Shown: in pieces, positions 52,223-60,255 of the stretch | Layout: each line of letters begins with the position of its first letter | Position numbering within the stretch: position 1 is the first letter of the stretch | Origin: Sulfurimonas hongkongensis | Lineage (GTDB): Bacteria > Campylobacterota > Campylobacteria > Campylobacterales > Sulfurimonadaceae | Assembly (NCBI RefSeq): GCF_000445475.1 | Contig: NZ_AUPZ01000010.1 | Location: 62,001 to 126,000 of the forward strand | DNA: 64,000 bases | Direction of reading: 5' to 3' | Translations under genes and position numbers: made by a program | The notes under the pieces: generated by a model | Database searches by the model: none | Told to the model about the DNA's origin: nothing | The model's input: only the letters and a program-made list of their open reading frames with translations

Positions 52223-54199
52223 ATGAGCATAAAGTTTAAACTAAACCTCATTGCTACTATAGTCATATCTTTTGCTCTTATTATCATAGCTTTATCTGCT
52301 ATTAAAGCTATGCAAGAAAAGAGTGTATTAGAACAGGCTAAAGAGCTAAACATACTCTCTCAAAAACTCTCACTGCTTATACATGAAACACAAAAAGAGA
52401 GAGGTGCAAGTGCTGGATATATAGGCTCTAAAGGTACAAAATTTACAGATATATTGCCAAAACAAAGAGCACTAACTACAAAAAGAAATAAAGAACTTAG
52501 TGCTTATGCATCTAGTCTCGATTTTGCTTCATTTCCAAAATCTCTTCAAGAAGAGATAACAAACTTTAACGAAGATATGAGTAAAATTGAGAAAATTCGC
52601 TCAAAAGTAGAATCTCTAGAGATTAGCACTAAAGATGTAGTGGCTTACTATACAAATATGAATGCTAAGATTTTAAACGTCATAGCACTTAGTGCAAAAC
52701 TCGCTAGTACACAAGAGCTTGTAAAAGCACTTGATGCTTATACTAATTTTTTAAAATCAAAAGAGCGAGCTGGTGTAGAGCGAGCGGTTCTTAGTGCTAC
52801 TTTTGCAGCAGATAAGTTTGGCGATGAGATGTTTGCTAAGTGGATGACCTTAGTTGCAGAACAAGATGCATATCTAGACTCTTTTTTAGCAATGGCTACG
52901 GACTCTTCAAAAGATTTTTATGAGACTAAAATGAAATCAAGCGTGGTTGATGAAGTAAATAAGATGCGTCAAATAGCAAAATCAAGAGCATTTGAGGGTG
53001 GTTTTGGAGTTGATAGTGTTAAATGGTTTGAGACAATTACTAATAAAATAAACCTTTTAAAAGAGGTAGATGATGAACTAGCAAAGCTAAATACAAAGCT
53101 CCTTGAGGAAGTAGAAGCAGCTTCAAAAAGAGTTGTGATTACAACACTTGCTAGTTATAGTGCTTTTGCAATTGTGATATTTTTTATCATTTTTTTAATC
53201 TCAAGAGGCATAAACAGAAGTGTTAAAAGTTCGCTAGAGAAGATTCGTTGCGTCTCTGATAATCTTGATTTGACTTGCGATATTATAGTTGAGGGCAAAG
53301 ATGAGATATCTCAAATCTCAAGAGCTATAAATGTTATGATAATAGCTTTTAAAGAGAGTGTAAACGAAGCCAAGTCTGTATCTTTAGCTACGATAGATCA
53401 AAGTCAAAAACTGGGCAATGTTGTTATAGATTTGACTAAAAATGGTGAAGTAGCTGATGGTAAAATTACAAACATAAATATTCTTGTCTCAGAGGTAGGA
53501 CAAAGGCTTGACGCTGTTGAAGAGGCTTCTATAACAGTTACAGAAGATCTGAACAAAACTTTTAGCGTTCTTGATAACTTTATATCTAAACTCGACCATG
53601 TGGTTGAGTCTATCGATGAGGGAAGCGAGCAACAAGAAGACTTAGTTCAAAAAGTATCTTCACTTACAGAACAAGCTAAAAACATCAAAGATGTGCTTGC
53701 TATCATCTCAGATATAGCAGATCAAACGAATCTTTTAGCTCTTAATGCCGCTATAGAAGCAGCACGTGCAGGCGAGCATGGACGAGGTTTTGCTGTTGTT
53801 GCTGATGAAGTCCGTAAACTTGCCGAGAGAACCCAAAAGTCACTTGGTGAGATTAGTGCAAATGTAAACCTTATAACTCAAAATGTTGTAGAGATATCAG
53901 AAGAGACAAACAAAACATCAGAGAATATGCAACATATCTCTGGCTCAGCACAAGAACTAATAAGCAACTCTCAAGAGACAAAAGAGAACCTTTTAGTAAC
54001 ATCTCAAAAGTCAACAAATGTTATGCACCAAAGTACTTATATTGCTACAAAAACAAAAGAGCTTATAGCGAATATGGACGAGATTATACAGCTCTCAAAT
54101 GAAAATATTAAACATAGAACGGAAGTTCAAAGTAGTGTCGAAATACTCTCAAGTGACTCAGAGAGACTTCAAAATGAACTTAGTAAATTTAGAGTCTAA
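52223..54199 (+). CDS. NIT-domain methyl-accepting chemotaxis-type receptor
   Basis: 658 residues. A membrane helix (about 7-28) is followed by a large periplasmic NIT domain (about 40-300, [38 protein letters not shown]) as in nitrate/nitrite-sensing proteins. A second membrane helix (308-328) and a HAMP linker follow. The signalling domain (380-658) contains [20 protein letters not shown] and [16 protein letters not shown]. It should feed CheA or, given the neighbours, another output. No C-terminal CheB/R pentapeptide is evident. Confidence 0.9.
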   Translation: MSIKFKLNLIATIVISFALIIIALSAIKAMQEKSVLEQAKELNILSQKLSLLIHETQKERGASAGYIGSKGTKFTDILPKQRALTTKRNKELSAYASSLDFASFPKSLQEEITNFNEDMSKIEKIRSKVESLEISTKDVVAYYTNMNAKILNVIALSAKLASTQELVKALDAYTNFLKSKERAGVERAVLSATFAADKFGDEMFAKWMTLVAEQDAYLDSFLAMATDSSKDFYETKMKSSVVDEVNKMRQIAKSRAFEGGFGVDSVKWFETITNKINLLKEVDDELAKLNTKLLEEVEAASKRVVITTLASYSAFAIVIFFIIFLISRGINRSVKSSLEKIRCVSDNLDLTCDIIVEGKDEISQISRAINVMIIAFKESVNEAKSVSLATIDQSQKLGNVVIDLTKNGEVADGKITNINILVSEVGQRLDAVEEASITVTEDLNKTFSVLDNFISKLDHVVESIDEGSEQQEDLVQKVSSLTEQAKNIKDVLAIISDIADQTNLLALNAAIEAARAGEHGRGFAVVADEVRKLAERTQKSLGEISANVNLITQNVVEISEETNKTSENMQHISGSAQELISNSQETKENLLVTSQKSTNVMHQSTYIATKTKELIANMDEIIQLSNENIKHRTEVQSSVEILSSDSERLQNELSKFRV

Positions 54200-54210
54200 C
54201 AAAGTTTTTT

Positions 54211-54726
54211 ATGGAGTGTGAGTTTACAGATATCAACAATAGCATTGAGAGTGTAATATCTCAAAGAGATTTCAATACAACCTTAGAAGATATTGATGAA
54301 GCAAATGAGTACTATAGAGCAGTGTGGGAGAGTTTGACCGATGATACCAATCTTATATATAGAGCGGGTATCGTCTTTAGTGAGCTCTTTATGAACGCTT
54401 ACGAGCATGGAAATCTCTCCTTAGATACACAAGAAAAACATACTCTTATAGAAGAAGATAGATACTTAGACACTCTTATAGAACTACAAAAGGGTTGCAC
54501 TAAAAAAATAGAGGTAACCATCAGCAAGATTGAGCATAACTCTTTTAGTTTTATCATCACTAAGATAGAAGATGAAGGAGATGGCTTTGATACTCAAATA
54601 CTAAGTAAAATTTTTAGAGATGTGAAGTCTTTTAGTGGAAGGGGTGTTTTTTTATCAAGAAGTGCGTCACTTGGGATTTACTATAACGAAAAAGGCAACT
54701 CTGTACTTTTTTTACACAAAGTTTAA
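54211..54726 (+). CDS. HATPase (anti-sigma/RsbW-like) protein
   Basis: 171 residues. ATP-binding fold of the GHKL group: N-box SELFMNAYEHGN, G1 DEGDGFD, G2 FSGRGVFLSRS. Stand-alone GHKL proteins of this kind are serine kinases that phosphorylate STAS antagonists. The STAS gene two genes upstream in the same direction is a natural substrate. It starts 11 bases after the receptor stop. No sigma factor gene lies nearby. Confidence 0.8.
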   Translation: MECEFTDINNSIESVISQRDFNTTLEDIDEANEYYRAVWESLTDDTNLIYRAGIVFSELFMNAYEHGNLSLDTQEKHTLIEEDRYLDTLIELQKGCTKKIEVTISKIEHNSFSFIITKIEDEGDGFDTQILSKIFRDVKSFSGRGVFLSRSASLGIYYNEKGNSVLFLHKV

Positions 54727-54759
54727 AACTTCTTGAGCTAAAAAACTCAAGAAGTTTTT
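54725..54759. terminator. Bidirectional terminator between the HATPase and rplT genes
   Basis: AAAACTTCTTGAG and CTCAAGAAGTTTT form a 13-bp perfect stem, flanked by A and T tracts, serving both convergent genes. Confidence 0.85.
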
Positions 54760-54766
54760 AGCAAAA

Positions 54767-55126
54767 CTACTTACTAAGTGCTGCTTTTGACGCGTCTACA
54801 ACTGCACTAAATGCTGCTGCATCATTCATCGCCATATCAGCTAAAATTTTACGGTCAAGTGTGATGCCAGACTTGTGAATACCGTTCATAAATGTAGAGT
54901 AGTTCATTCCATTTAAACGAGCAGCCGCGTTGATACGGATGATCCATAGTTTACGAAAATCTCTTTTCTTTTGTTTACGATCACGATGAGCATATACTAA
55001 TGAACGCTCAACTTGCTCTTTAGCTTTTCTAAAGTGTTTACGGCGACCGCTATAAAAACCTTTTGCTAGTTTTAATATTCTTTTGTGTCTTCTTCTACGA
55101 ACAACACCTGTTTTTACTCTTGGCAT
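54767..55126 (-). CDS. rplT: 50S ribosomal protein L20
   Basis: 119 residues, starting [20 protein letters not shown] and ending in the folded C-terminal part ([20 protein letters not shown]). It binds 23S rRNA early in assembly and in many bacteria represses its own operon. Follows rpmI after a 105-base gap; infC is not in the window, as in some Campylobacterota. Confidence 0.98.
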   Translation of the reverse strand: MPRVKTGVVRRRRHKRILKLAKGFYSGRRKHFRKAKEQVERSLVYAHRDRKQKKRDFRKLWIIRINAAARLNGMNYSTFMNGIHKSGITLDRKILADMAMNDAAAFSAVVDASKAALSK

Positions 55127-55231
55127 ATTTTTCCTTTTTCTTTACCTAGCCGCTTCTTGCGATCAAGGTGCCACCTCTTTAGTGGTCTTGCCCAGTTATA
55201 TAACTGGAGATTTACGATAATTAATCTTTGA
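55127..55231 (-). promoter_or_regulatory. Structured rpmI-rplT spacer, possible L20 autoregulatory site
   Basis: 105 bases with a perfect 16-base palindrome CCAGTTATATAACTGG (55192-55207) and a CCAC/GTGG hairpin (55171-55185) before the rplT ribosome site. Unusually long for a ribosomal gene pair. Role inferred. Confidence 0.35.
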
Positions 55232-55423
55232 TTAATTAATCATAGCCTTAACATTTGCCTCATCAGCTTTTGACACAATTTTTGGTGCGTTTTGCTTACG
55301 ACGAGTTTTAGCGTCTTGTTTTGTTAAGATATGGCTTCTAAACGCAGTTCCGCGTTTAACAGTTCCATTTTTCTTAACTTTAAAACGCTTTACAGCGCCT
55401 TTTACCGATTTCATTTTTGGCAT
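55232..55423 (-). CDS. rpmI: 50S ribosomal protein L35
   Basis: 63 residues: [20 protein letters not shown] then [17 protein letters not shown], the L35 pattern. AAAGGAG lies upstream of the ATG; TATAAT is about 25 bases further. Co-directional with rplT. Confidence 0.97.
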   Translation of the reverse strand: MPKMKSVKGAVKRFKVKKNGTVKRGTAFRSHILTKQDAKTRRKQNAPKIVSKADEANVKAMIN

Positions 55424-55480
55424 CGATGACTCCTTTTAATTTGGAACTGGGATTATACCCAAAAAAGTCTGAAATTTTGC

Positions 55481-55486
55481 TACAAT
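55481..55486 (+). promoter_or_regulatory. Extended -10 box six bases before the 55493 ORF
   Basis: TGCTACAAT, AGCTTT, ATG: extended -10 with no ribosome site; predicted leaderless. Confidence 0.45.
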
Positions 55487-55492
55487 AGCTTT

Positions 55493-55720
55493 ATGAATTC
55501 GATAAAACACATACAAAACGCCCTCGATGAGCTTGATGGCGAGGTACAAAAGATACTAATAGACTGGAGCATTCCTCTAAATGAAAAAGATAATTTAATG
55601 CTTCCAATACTACAACAAAAAAGAGTCCTCACTCAAACACTAGAAGACTTAACATACTTAAGGGACAATCCACCAAAACCAAATCAACCGTGTGGAATAA
55701 GTAAATATAGAGAGGATTGA
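55493..55720 (+). CDS. Small hypothetical helical protein
   Basis: 75 residues (MNSIKHIQNALDELDGEVQK, then LNEKDNLMLPILQQKRVLTQ). Helical and cytoplasmic, ending in a Pro-rich tail with one Cys (NPPKPNQPCGISKYRED). No known family. Divergent from rpmI; the two share a 69-base promoter region. Followed by repeats. Confidence 0.6.
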   Translation: MNSIKHIQNALDELDGEVQKILIDWSIPLNEKDNLMLPILQQKRVLTQTLEDLTYLRDNPPKPNQPCGISKYRED

Positions 55721-55738
55721 CAAAGTTGTGTGGCTTTT

Positions 55739-55824
55739 CTCTAGTTCCAACGCTCTGCGTAGGAACTCATATATATTTGAGTTACAGTTATATATATAGA
55801 CTCCCACGCGGAGCATGGGAGCCA
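55739..55824. repeat. Dispersed two-hairpin repeat, copy 2 (inverted)
   Basis: TTCCAACGCTCTGCGTAGGAA, TATATATA, and CTCCCACGCGGAGCATGGGAG. Inverted near-copy of 46891-46975. Follows the 55493 gene and may act as its 3' end. Confidence 0.75.
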
Positions 55825-55850
55825 GCGACTCAAAACTTTAACATGGCTTT

Positions 55851-55912
55851 CGGAAGTGAGGCTTTTAGGAATGCTAACCAATGGCATTCTCCACGATGAG
55901 CTTCGCCTGTTT
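55851..55912. repeat. GGAAGTGAGG dispersed element, truncated copy
   Basis: CGGAAGTGAGGCTTTTAGGA and GGCATTCTCCACGATGAGC match 7260-7343, but the GGGAC...CCACTTCC half is missing. Confidence 0.65.
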
Positions 55913-55983
55913 GGCTTATAATTTTGTTAGAGTTTAATAGATAAATGATAAAGTGGGAGTTGTTTAAAAGTATATGAAAAAGT

Positions 55984-56088
55984 GCCCTTCCCCAGATTAC
56001 TGCGGCACATAACGCTTTAAGGTGTGCTGCTGTATTCCTACCCTGACACATTGTCTCAAAACACCATTGCACAGGTCTAAAGAAGAGC
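55984..56088 (-). ncRNA. ffs: Signal recognition particle RNA (4.5S type)
   Basis: Read on the minus strand, TGTCAGGGTAGGAATACAGC then AGCACAC is the conserved SRP domain IV (E. coli GTCAGGTCCGGAAGGAAGCA). The ends GCTCTTCTTTAGA and TCTGGGGAAGGGC pair over 13 bp with G-U allowed, fixing the boundaries. Length about 105. It binds Ffh to target membrane proteins. 55913-55983 holds nothing recognised. Confidence 0.88.
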
Positions 56089-56159
56089 GATGAAATTATA
56101 TCAAAACTTTTACCAATAGCAAAGTTTTTTGTTATAATCTTTTTTATGAGAGAAATAAG

Positions 56160-56636
56160 ATGATTTATATAATCTGTGCTTTAAAATGTGAAGCGCAGGC
56201 TTTTGTTGATAAATATAAACTTGATAAGAGCAAAAAAAATGAAACTGTTACTATTGTGGTTAGTGGAGTTGGAAAACAAAATATGCAAGATGTCGCTTCT
56301 CGTGTTGTCTCAGAGATGCAAAACGATGATACAATCTTAAATGTCGGAATATGCGCTGGAGATGAAAGTTTTAAGATAGGCGAGTTAGTAGATGCAAGCA
56401 AGCATAAGCTAACTTGTCTAGATAATGAAATCTCACAAAGGGGCATTTATACTCTTGTAGATATGGAGTCAGATGGTTTTTTACAAGCTACTAAAGGTAT
56501 AAAAAATAGCTATATATTTAAGATAGTTTCAGACCACTTTGAACCTCAAAACATTACAAAAGAGTTTGCAAAGTCTCTTGTGTTTAATGCGATAGATGAT
56601 ATAAATAGACTACTAAAACAAAAGGCAAAAAAATGA
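56160..56636 (+). CDS. Compact nucleoside-phosphorylase-fold protein
   Basis: 158 residues. MIYIICALKCEAQAF, VVSGVGKQN, LNVGICAG, IGELVDASKH and the active-site-like VDMESDGFLQA follow the MTAN/PNP fold. KIVSDHF ends with the conserved Ser-Asp. MTAN is about 230 residues, so this is short. It may be a divergent nucleosidase; substrate unknown. First gene of an operon with overlaps to nagZ-like, mltB-like and SDR genes. Confidence 0.65.
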   Translation: MIYIICALKCEAQAFVDKYKLDKSKKNETVTIVVSGVGKQNMQDVASRVVSEMQNDDTILNVGICAGDESFKIGELVDASKHKLTCLDNEISQRGIYTLVDMESDGFLQATKGIKNSYIFKIVSDHFEPQNITKEFAKSLVFNAIDDINRLLKQKAKK

Positions 56637-57712
56637 AATATATACTTATACTTCTTCTTTGTATCATGACATTAGATGCTAAAGAGATAAGCGATGAAAA
56701 ACTAAAACAACTCATAGGTCGCATGCTTGTTGTGGGCTTTGATGAGAGTAGTGTTACAAAAGAGTCTCAGATTGTAAAAGATATAGTGCGTTATGATTTG
56801 CTGGGTGTCATCTTGTTTGATAAATTTTACAACGATAGAGATAAAACAAAAAATATAAGCTCGCCAGAGCAGCTAAAGAAGCTAACGACTCAGCTGCAAT
56901 CTTTTTCTAAAAAACCTCTGCTTATCTCTGTTGATCAAGAAGGAGGAAGAGTTGCAAGATTAAAAGAGGCTGATGGATTTGAGGCTTTTTTATCCGCAAA
57001 AGAGGTCTCAAAACTCTCAAAAGACGATGCAAAAAAGAGTTACGATAGACTCTCTAAAATGCTAAACACCAATGGCATCAACTGTAACTTTGCGCCTGTT
57101 GTCGACCTTGCATTAAATCCACAAAACAAAGTGATAGTGGGCTTAGAGCGTTCTTATGGGGCAGATACGAACAAAGTTAGTGAGTATGCAGGTATTTTTA
57201 TGGACTCTCTAAGAGAACATAATGTTATCTCTGTTATAAAGCACTTTCCAGGTCATGGCTCATCTTTGGATGACTCCCATCAGGGTTTTGTAGATGTTAC
57301 AAGAACTTGGGATAAAAAAGAGCTAGAGCCTTACAGAAAGCTCATAGAAGCTAACAAAGTAGATATGATAATGACTGCCCATATTTTTCACAGATTTTTA
57401 GACTTAAAACTCCCTGCGACTCTTTCATATAAGATAAATACAAAACTCCTAAGAGAAAAACTTGGATACAAAGGCGTTATCATTAGTGATGACTTGCAGA
57501 TGGCAGCCATCACTAAACACTACTCTTTAGAAGACACCATATTATATAGTATAAACGCAGGGGTCGATGTACTTCTTTTTGCAAATCAGTTAGCATCTAA
57601 CACACCAGAGGAGTTGGTTGAGACTATCTTTCATCTTGTAAAATACGGGGATATTTCAGTAGAGAGAATCATGGACTCCGTAGAGAGAATAGAGAAACTG
57701 AACATAAAATGA
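56633..57712 (+). CDS. nagZ: Glycoside hydrolase family 3 (NagZ-type) beta-N-acetylhexosaminidase
   Basis: 359 residues with signal-like start (MKYILILLLCIMTLDA), so exported or membrane-attached, unlike cytoplasmic E. coli NagZ. GH3 motifs: SVDQEGGRVARL, FAPVVDLALNPQN, KHFPGHGSSLDDSHQGF with the His/Asp catalytic dyad, and VIISDDLQMAAI with the nucleophile Asp. It removes GlcNAc from peptidoglycan fragments. Overlaps both neighbours by 4 bases. Confidence 0.9.
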   Translation: MKYILILLLCIMTLDAKEISDEKLKQLIGRMLVVGFDESSVTKESQIVKDIVRYDLLGVILFDKFYNDRDKTKNISSPEQLKKLTTQLQSFSKKPLLISVDQEGGRVARLKEADGFEAFLSAKEVSKLSKDDAKKSYDRLSKMLNTNGINCNFAPVVDLALNPQNKVIVGLERSYGADTNKVSEYAGIFMDSLREHNVISVIKHFPGHGSSLDDSHQGFVDVTRTWDKKELEPYRKLIEANKVDMIMTAHIFHRFLDLKLPATLSYKINTKLLREKLGYKGVIISDDLQMAAITKHYSLEDTILYSINAGVDVLLFANQLASNTPEELVETIFHLVKYGDISVERIMDSVERIEKLNIK

Positions 57713-58701
57713 TAAAAATAATACTACTTTTAACACTAAGCACAAGCATCTGGGCAAAATATACAAACTGTGAGTTTAAAAACAAACACTACAAAGATGT
57801 ATGTGAACAACTTATAAAAGAGGGTGTTTCATATCAGTATGCTAACAAGTTTTTACTCTCATACTTTAAGACCAAAAAGTATGATGAAGTAAGTTGGAAA
57901 TATCTCCAACCTAAGCACATCATAACGCATACAAAAAATGAGAAAAAAGCAAATAATGTTTTAGTAAAATATGTCCCAGATATAGTAGAACATCTAAAAA
58001 AGTACAGCGAAGTTTATGATCACAGTGAAAAAAAGTACGGTGTAAATCGTGAAATTGTCGCAGCTATACTTATGAAAGAGACAAGACTTGGTAAAATAAA
58101 GCCAACTCATGATGCTTTTATAGTCTTTAACACTATTGTGACCCACATAGATGTAAAAACCAAAAGAGATGAGTGGCTACTTAAGATGGGCAAGAACAAT
58201 ATGAAGTCTATCATAAAACACTGCTACAAAAAAGGTGTAGAACCTGAGTCTTGTAATCTTGCAAGTTCATATGCTGGTGCGGTTGGTATCCCACAGTTTA
58301 TGCCATTTAGCTTTATATATATGGATAGCTATAAGTCTAAAGTAGCAGACCTCTCCAAGATGGAAGACGCCATAGTCTCAGCTAGCAACTACTTAAATAA
58401 AAAAGCAGAGTTTAACACGCTTATAGACTGGAGTAAGATGCCAGAGATAGATAAGTTAGAGGCAGAGTGGTACGATTTTGAGCATGAAAGAGAGCATAAG
58501 AATGTCTCTCTCGTTTATAAACAAAACAAACACAACAAAAGCAGGGAGTGCTTTACTTGTGATAAATCAGAGTTTGACTACTTTAGAGAGTATGCTAAAA
58601 AAATCATGCGATATAATAGTTCATCAAACTACACCATCGGAGTTATGAGACTAGCTTATGATGCGCATTTTTTACTTCACAAAGAGAAACCAAAGAGATG
58701 A
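57709..58701 (+). CDS. mltB: Lytic murein transglycosylase, MltB type
   Basis: 330 residues with signal peptide (MIKIILLLTLSTSIWA). The SLT domain has AAILMKETRLGKIKPTHDA with the catalytic Glu, then NLASSYAGAVGIPQFMPFSF. It cleaves glycan strands to anhydro-muropeptides. A CxxC lies near 285 (CFTCD). Overlaps nagZ and the SDR gene by 4 bases; NagZ and MltB work on the same turnover pathway. Confidence 0.88.
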   Translation: MIKIILLLTLSTSIWAKYTNCEFKNKHYKDVCEQLIKEGVSYQYANKFLLSYFKTKKYDEVSWKYLQPKHIITHTKNEKKANNVLVKYVPDIVEHLKKYSEVYDHSEKKYGVNREIVAAILMKETRLGKIKPTHDAFIVFNTIVTHIDVKTKRDEWLLKMGKNNMKSIIKHCYKKGVEPESCNLASSYAGAVGIPQFMPFSFIYMDSYKSKVADLSKMEDAIVSASNYLNKKAEFNTLIDWSKMPEIDKLEAEWYDFEHEREHKNVSLVYKQNKHNKSRECFTCDKSEFDYFREYAKKIMRYNSSSNYTIGVMRLAYDAHFLLHKEKPKR

Positions 58702-59405
58702 AGAAAAAGGCAGTAGTCAGTGGCGCTAGTAGCGGTATTGGCAAAGAAATTTGCTCAAGACTTCTACAGCTTGGGTTTAGTGTTATTGGCATCAGTAGAA
58801 GTATAAAAGATGATGAGTTTAGTAGCGATGATTTTCAGGCCATCAGAGCTGATCTCTCAAATGAAATATCAACTCAAATAGTTTGTGATCAACTTAAGAG
58901 TGAGTCTGTTTATATCTTGGTAAATTGTGCTGGATTTGGCAAGTTTGAACCTCATGAAGAGCTTAGTGCTAAGAGTATAAAAGATATGACATTTTTAAAC
59001 CTAACATCTGCAATGCTCTTATCAAATACTCTTTTGCGCTCACTAAAGTCAAACGGTGGATACCTTATAAACATAAACTCCATAGAAGCTATAAAGTCTA
59101 GTAAATTTGCAGGGGTTTATAGTGCTACAAAAGCGGGTCTAAGAGCTTTTGGTGACTCACTTTTTGAAGAAACAAGAAGAAGCTCGCTTAGTGTTGTAAA
59201 CATAAACCCAGATATGACTAAAAGTTCTTTTTATGATGATTTGCGTTTTGATGTAAGTAGCAAAGAAGATGAGAGACTCTTAGCATCAGATATAGCAGAT
59301 GCCATCACCCACATACTTCAACTGAGAAAAGGTGCGGTTGTGAGTGAGTACACTATAAGAAGTTTAAACTTTGGGATATCTAAGAAAAAACCAACTAAGA
59401 ATTAA
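58698..59405 (+). CDS. Short-chain dehydrogenase/reductase
   Basis: 235 residues. NAD(P)-binding GASSGIGKEICSRL at 8, NCAGFG, the catalytic Ser in LININSIEA and YSATK Tyr-Lys. Classical SDR; substrate unknown. Last gene of the operon from 56160. Overlaps the convergent flagellar gene by 4 bases. Confidence 0.88.
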   Translation: MKKKAVVSGASSGIGKEICSRLLQLGFSVIGISRSIKDDEFSSDDFQAIRADLSNEISTQIVCDQLKSESVYILVNCAGFGKFEPHEELSAKSIKDMTFLNLTSAMLLSNTLLRSLKSNGGYLININSIEAIKSSKFAGVYSATKAGLRAFGDSLFEETRRSSLSVVNINPDMTKSSFYDDLRFDVSSKEDERLLASDIADAITHILQLRKGAVVSEYTIRSLNFGISKKKPTKN

Positions 59406-59656
59406 AACTTAACATCCAATCTGTTTTGAGTTTGTGACTGAGTTGATTCTATGAAACGAATATTTTTTTTGAGTTGTTTCATAGTAAGAGCTGTCTCATC
59501 CTTTAGAGTATAGATGAGCTCCATCGCCTCTCTTAAAAGATACATCGCACGCTCTATCTCTTTTGTATTTTCAAACTTTGGAGCCTCTTGCACTAAAGCA
59601 TCTATGCTGTCTGCATCTTTTTCTATAATGGCAATCTGTAGTTTATTTATCCACAT
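59402..59656 (-). CDS. Small flagellar FliT-like protein following fliS
   Basis: 84 residues from the ATG at 59654-59656, one base after the fliS stop; a longer frame inside fliS is rejected. All-helical (MWINKLQIAIIEKDADSIDA, ERAMYLLREAMELIYTLKDE), resembling FliT-like FliD chaperones in size and place. No sequence signature is strong enough for a firm name. Confidence 0.65.
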   Translation of the reverse strand: MWINKLQIAIIEKDADSIDALVQEAPKFENTKEIERAMYLLREAMELIYTLKDETALTMKQLKKNIRFIESTQSQTQNRLDVKF

Positions 59657-59657
59657 G

Positions 59658-60020
59658 TTAAGTAGTCTCTCTCCAAGCTTCAAGAAGCCCTTTAAAGACA
59701 TTACTAACCTCATCAAGCTTGTCTGAATCACTCTGTGAACTTGCAGTAGTTAGAAGCTGAATTTGATAGTTATAAAGTCCATCTAAGTAAGCACCAACAC
59801 TACCTTCTGATCTGTCTAAAACAGTGAGAAGCTCTACTATTATAGCAATAGAACGATTTGTCCAATAGACCTTTTTTTCAACATCTTTATCTTTTATAGC
59901 TTTTTTTGCCTGAGCGTTAAAACGAAGTACACCCTCGTACAACATTTCTATAAGTTTTGCTGGGGATTCTATGCCTACATTATTTTGTGCATAGGTGTTA
60001 TGAGCGTTGCTGCCATACAT
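59658..60020 (-). CDS. fliS: Flagellin export chaperone FliS
   Basis: 120 residues from the ATG at 60018-60020, which has AAAGGA 8 bases upstream; an upstream ATG (60056) has no such site and FliS starts MYGSNAHNTYAQNNV. Helical bundle with SPAKLIEMLYEGVLRFNAQA and LLTVLDRSEGS. It binds flagellin C-termini and prevents premature assembly. Divergent from fliD. Confidence 0.92.
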   Translation of the reverse strand: MYGSNAHNTYAQNNVGIESPAKLIEMLYEGVLRFNAQAKKAIKDKDVEKKVYWTNRSIAIIVELLTVLDRSEGSVGAYLDGLYNYQIQLLTTASSQSDSDKLDEVSNVFKGLLEAWRETT

Positions 60021-60099
60021 ATTTAGTCCTTTCTTGCCACCGTTTATATCTTTCATGCAAAGTATATCGGCACTACATCTGTTTTGTTAATAGAATGCT

Positions 60100-60167
60100 C
60101 TGAAGAATTATCAAAATGTATCTTGAATCAAGTTCTGGATGACGATTTGTTTGTTTAGATAGATAAA
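60100..60167. repeat. Partial copy of the dispersed GATCCTGAATCAAG repeat
   Basis: TGCTCTGAAGAATTATCAAA, then TCTTGAATCAAGTTCTGG and GATGACGATTTGTTTGTTT match the left third of 32274-32457. Confidence 0.55.
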
Positions 60168-60195
60168 GTGTAGAAGAATACTTTTAAATTTTTTC

Positions 60196-60222
60196 TAAAC
60201 ATAATTGGGGTATAGTCGATTA
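60196..60222 (+). promoter_or_regulatory. fliD: Sigma-28 (FliA) promoter for fliD
   Basis: TAAA (60196-60199), 15-base spacer, GTCGATTA (60215-60222), against consensus TAAA-N15-GCCGATAA. About 33 bases before the fliD ATG; fits late flagellar gene control. Confidence 0.7.
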
Positions 60223-60255
60223 TAGTGTTATACTTTATATAAAAAAGGATTTATT

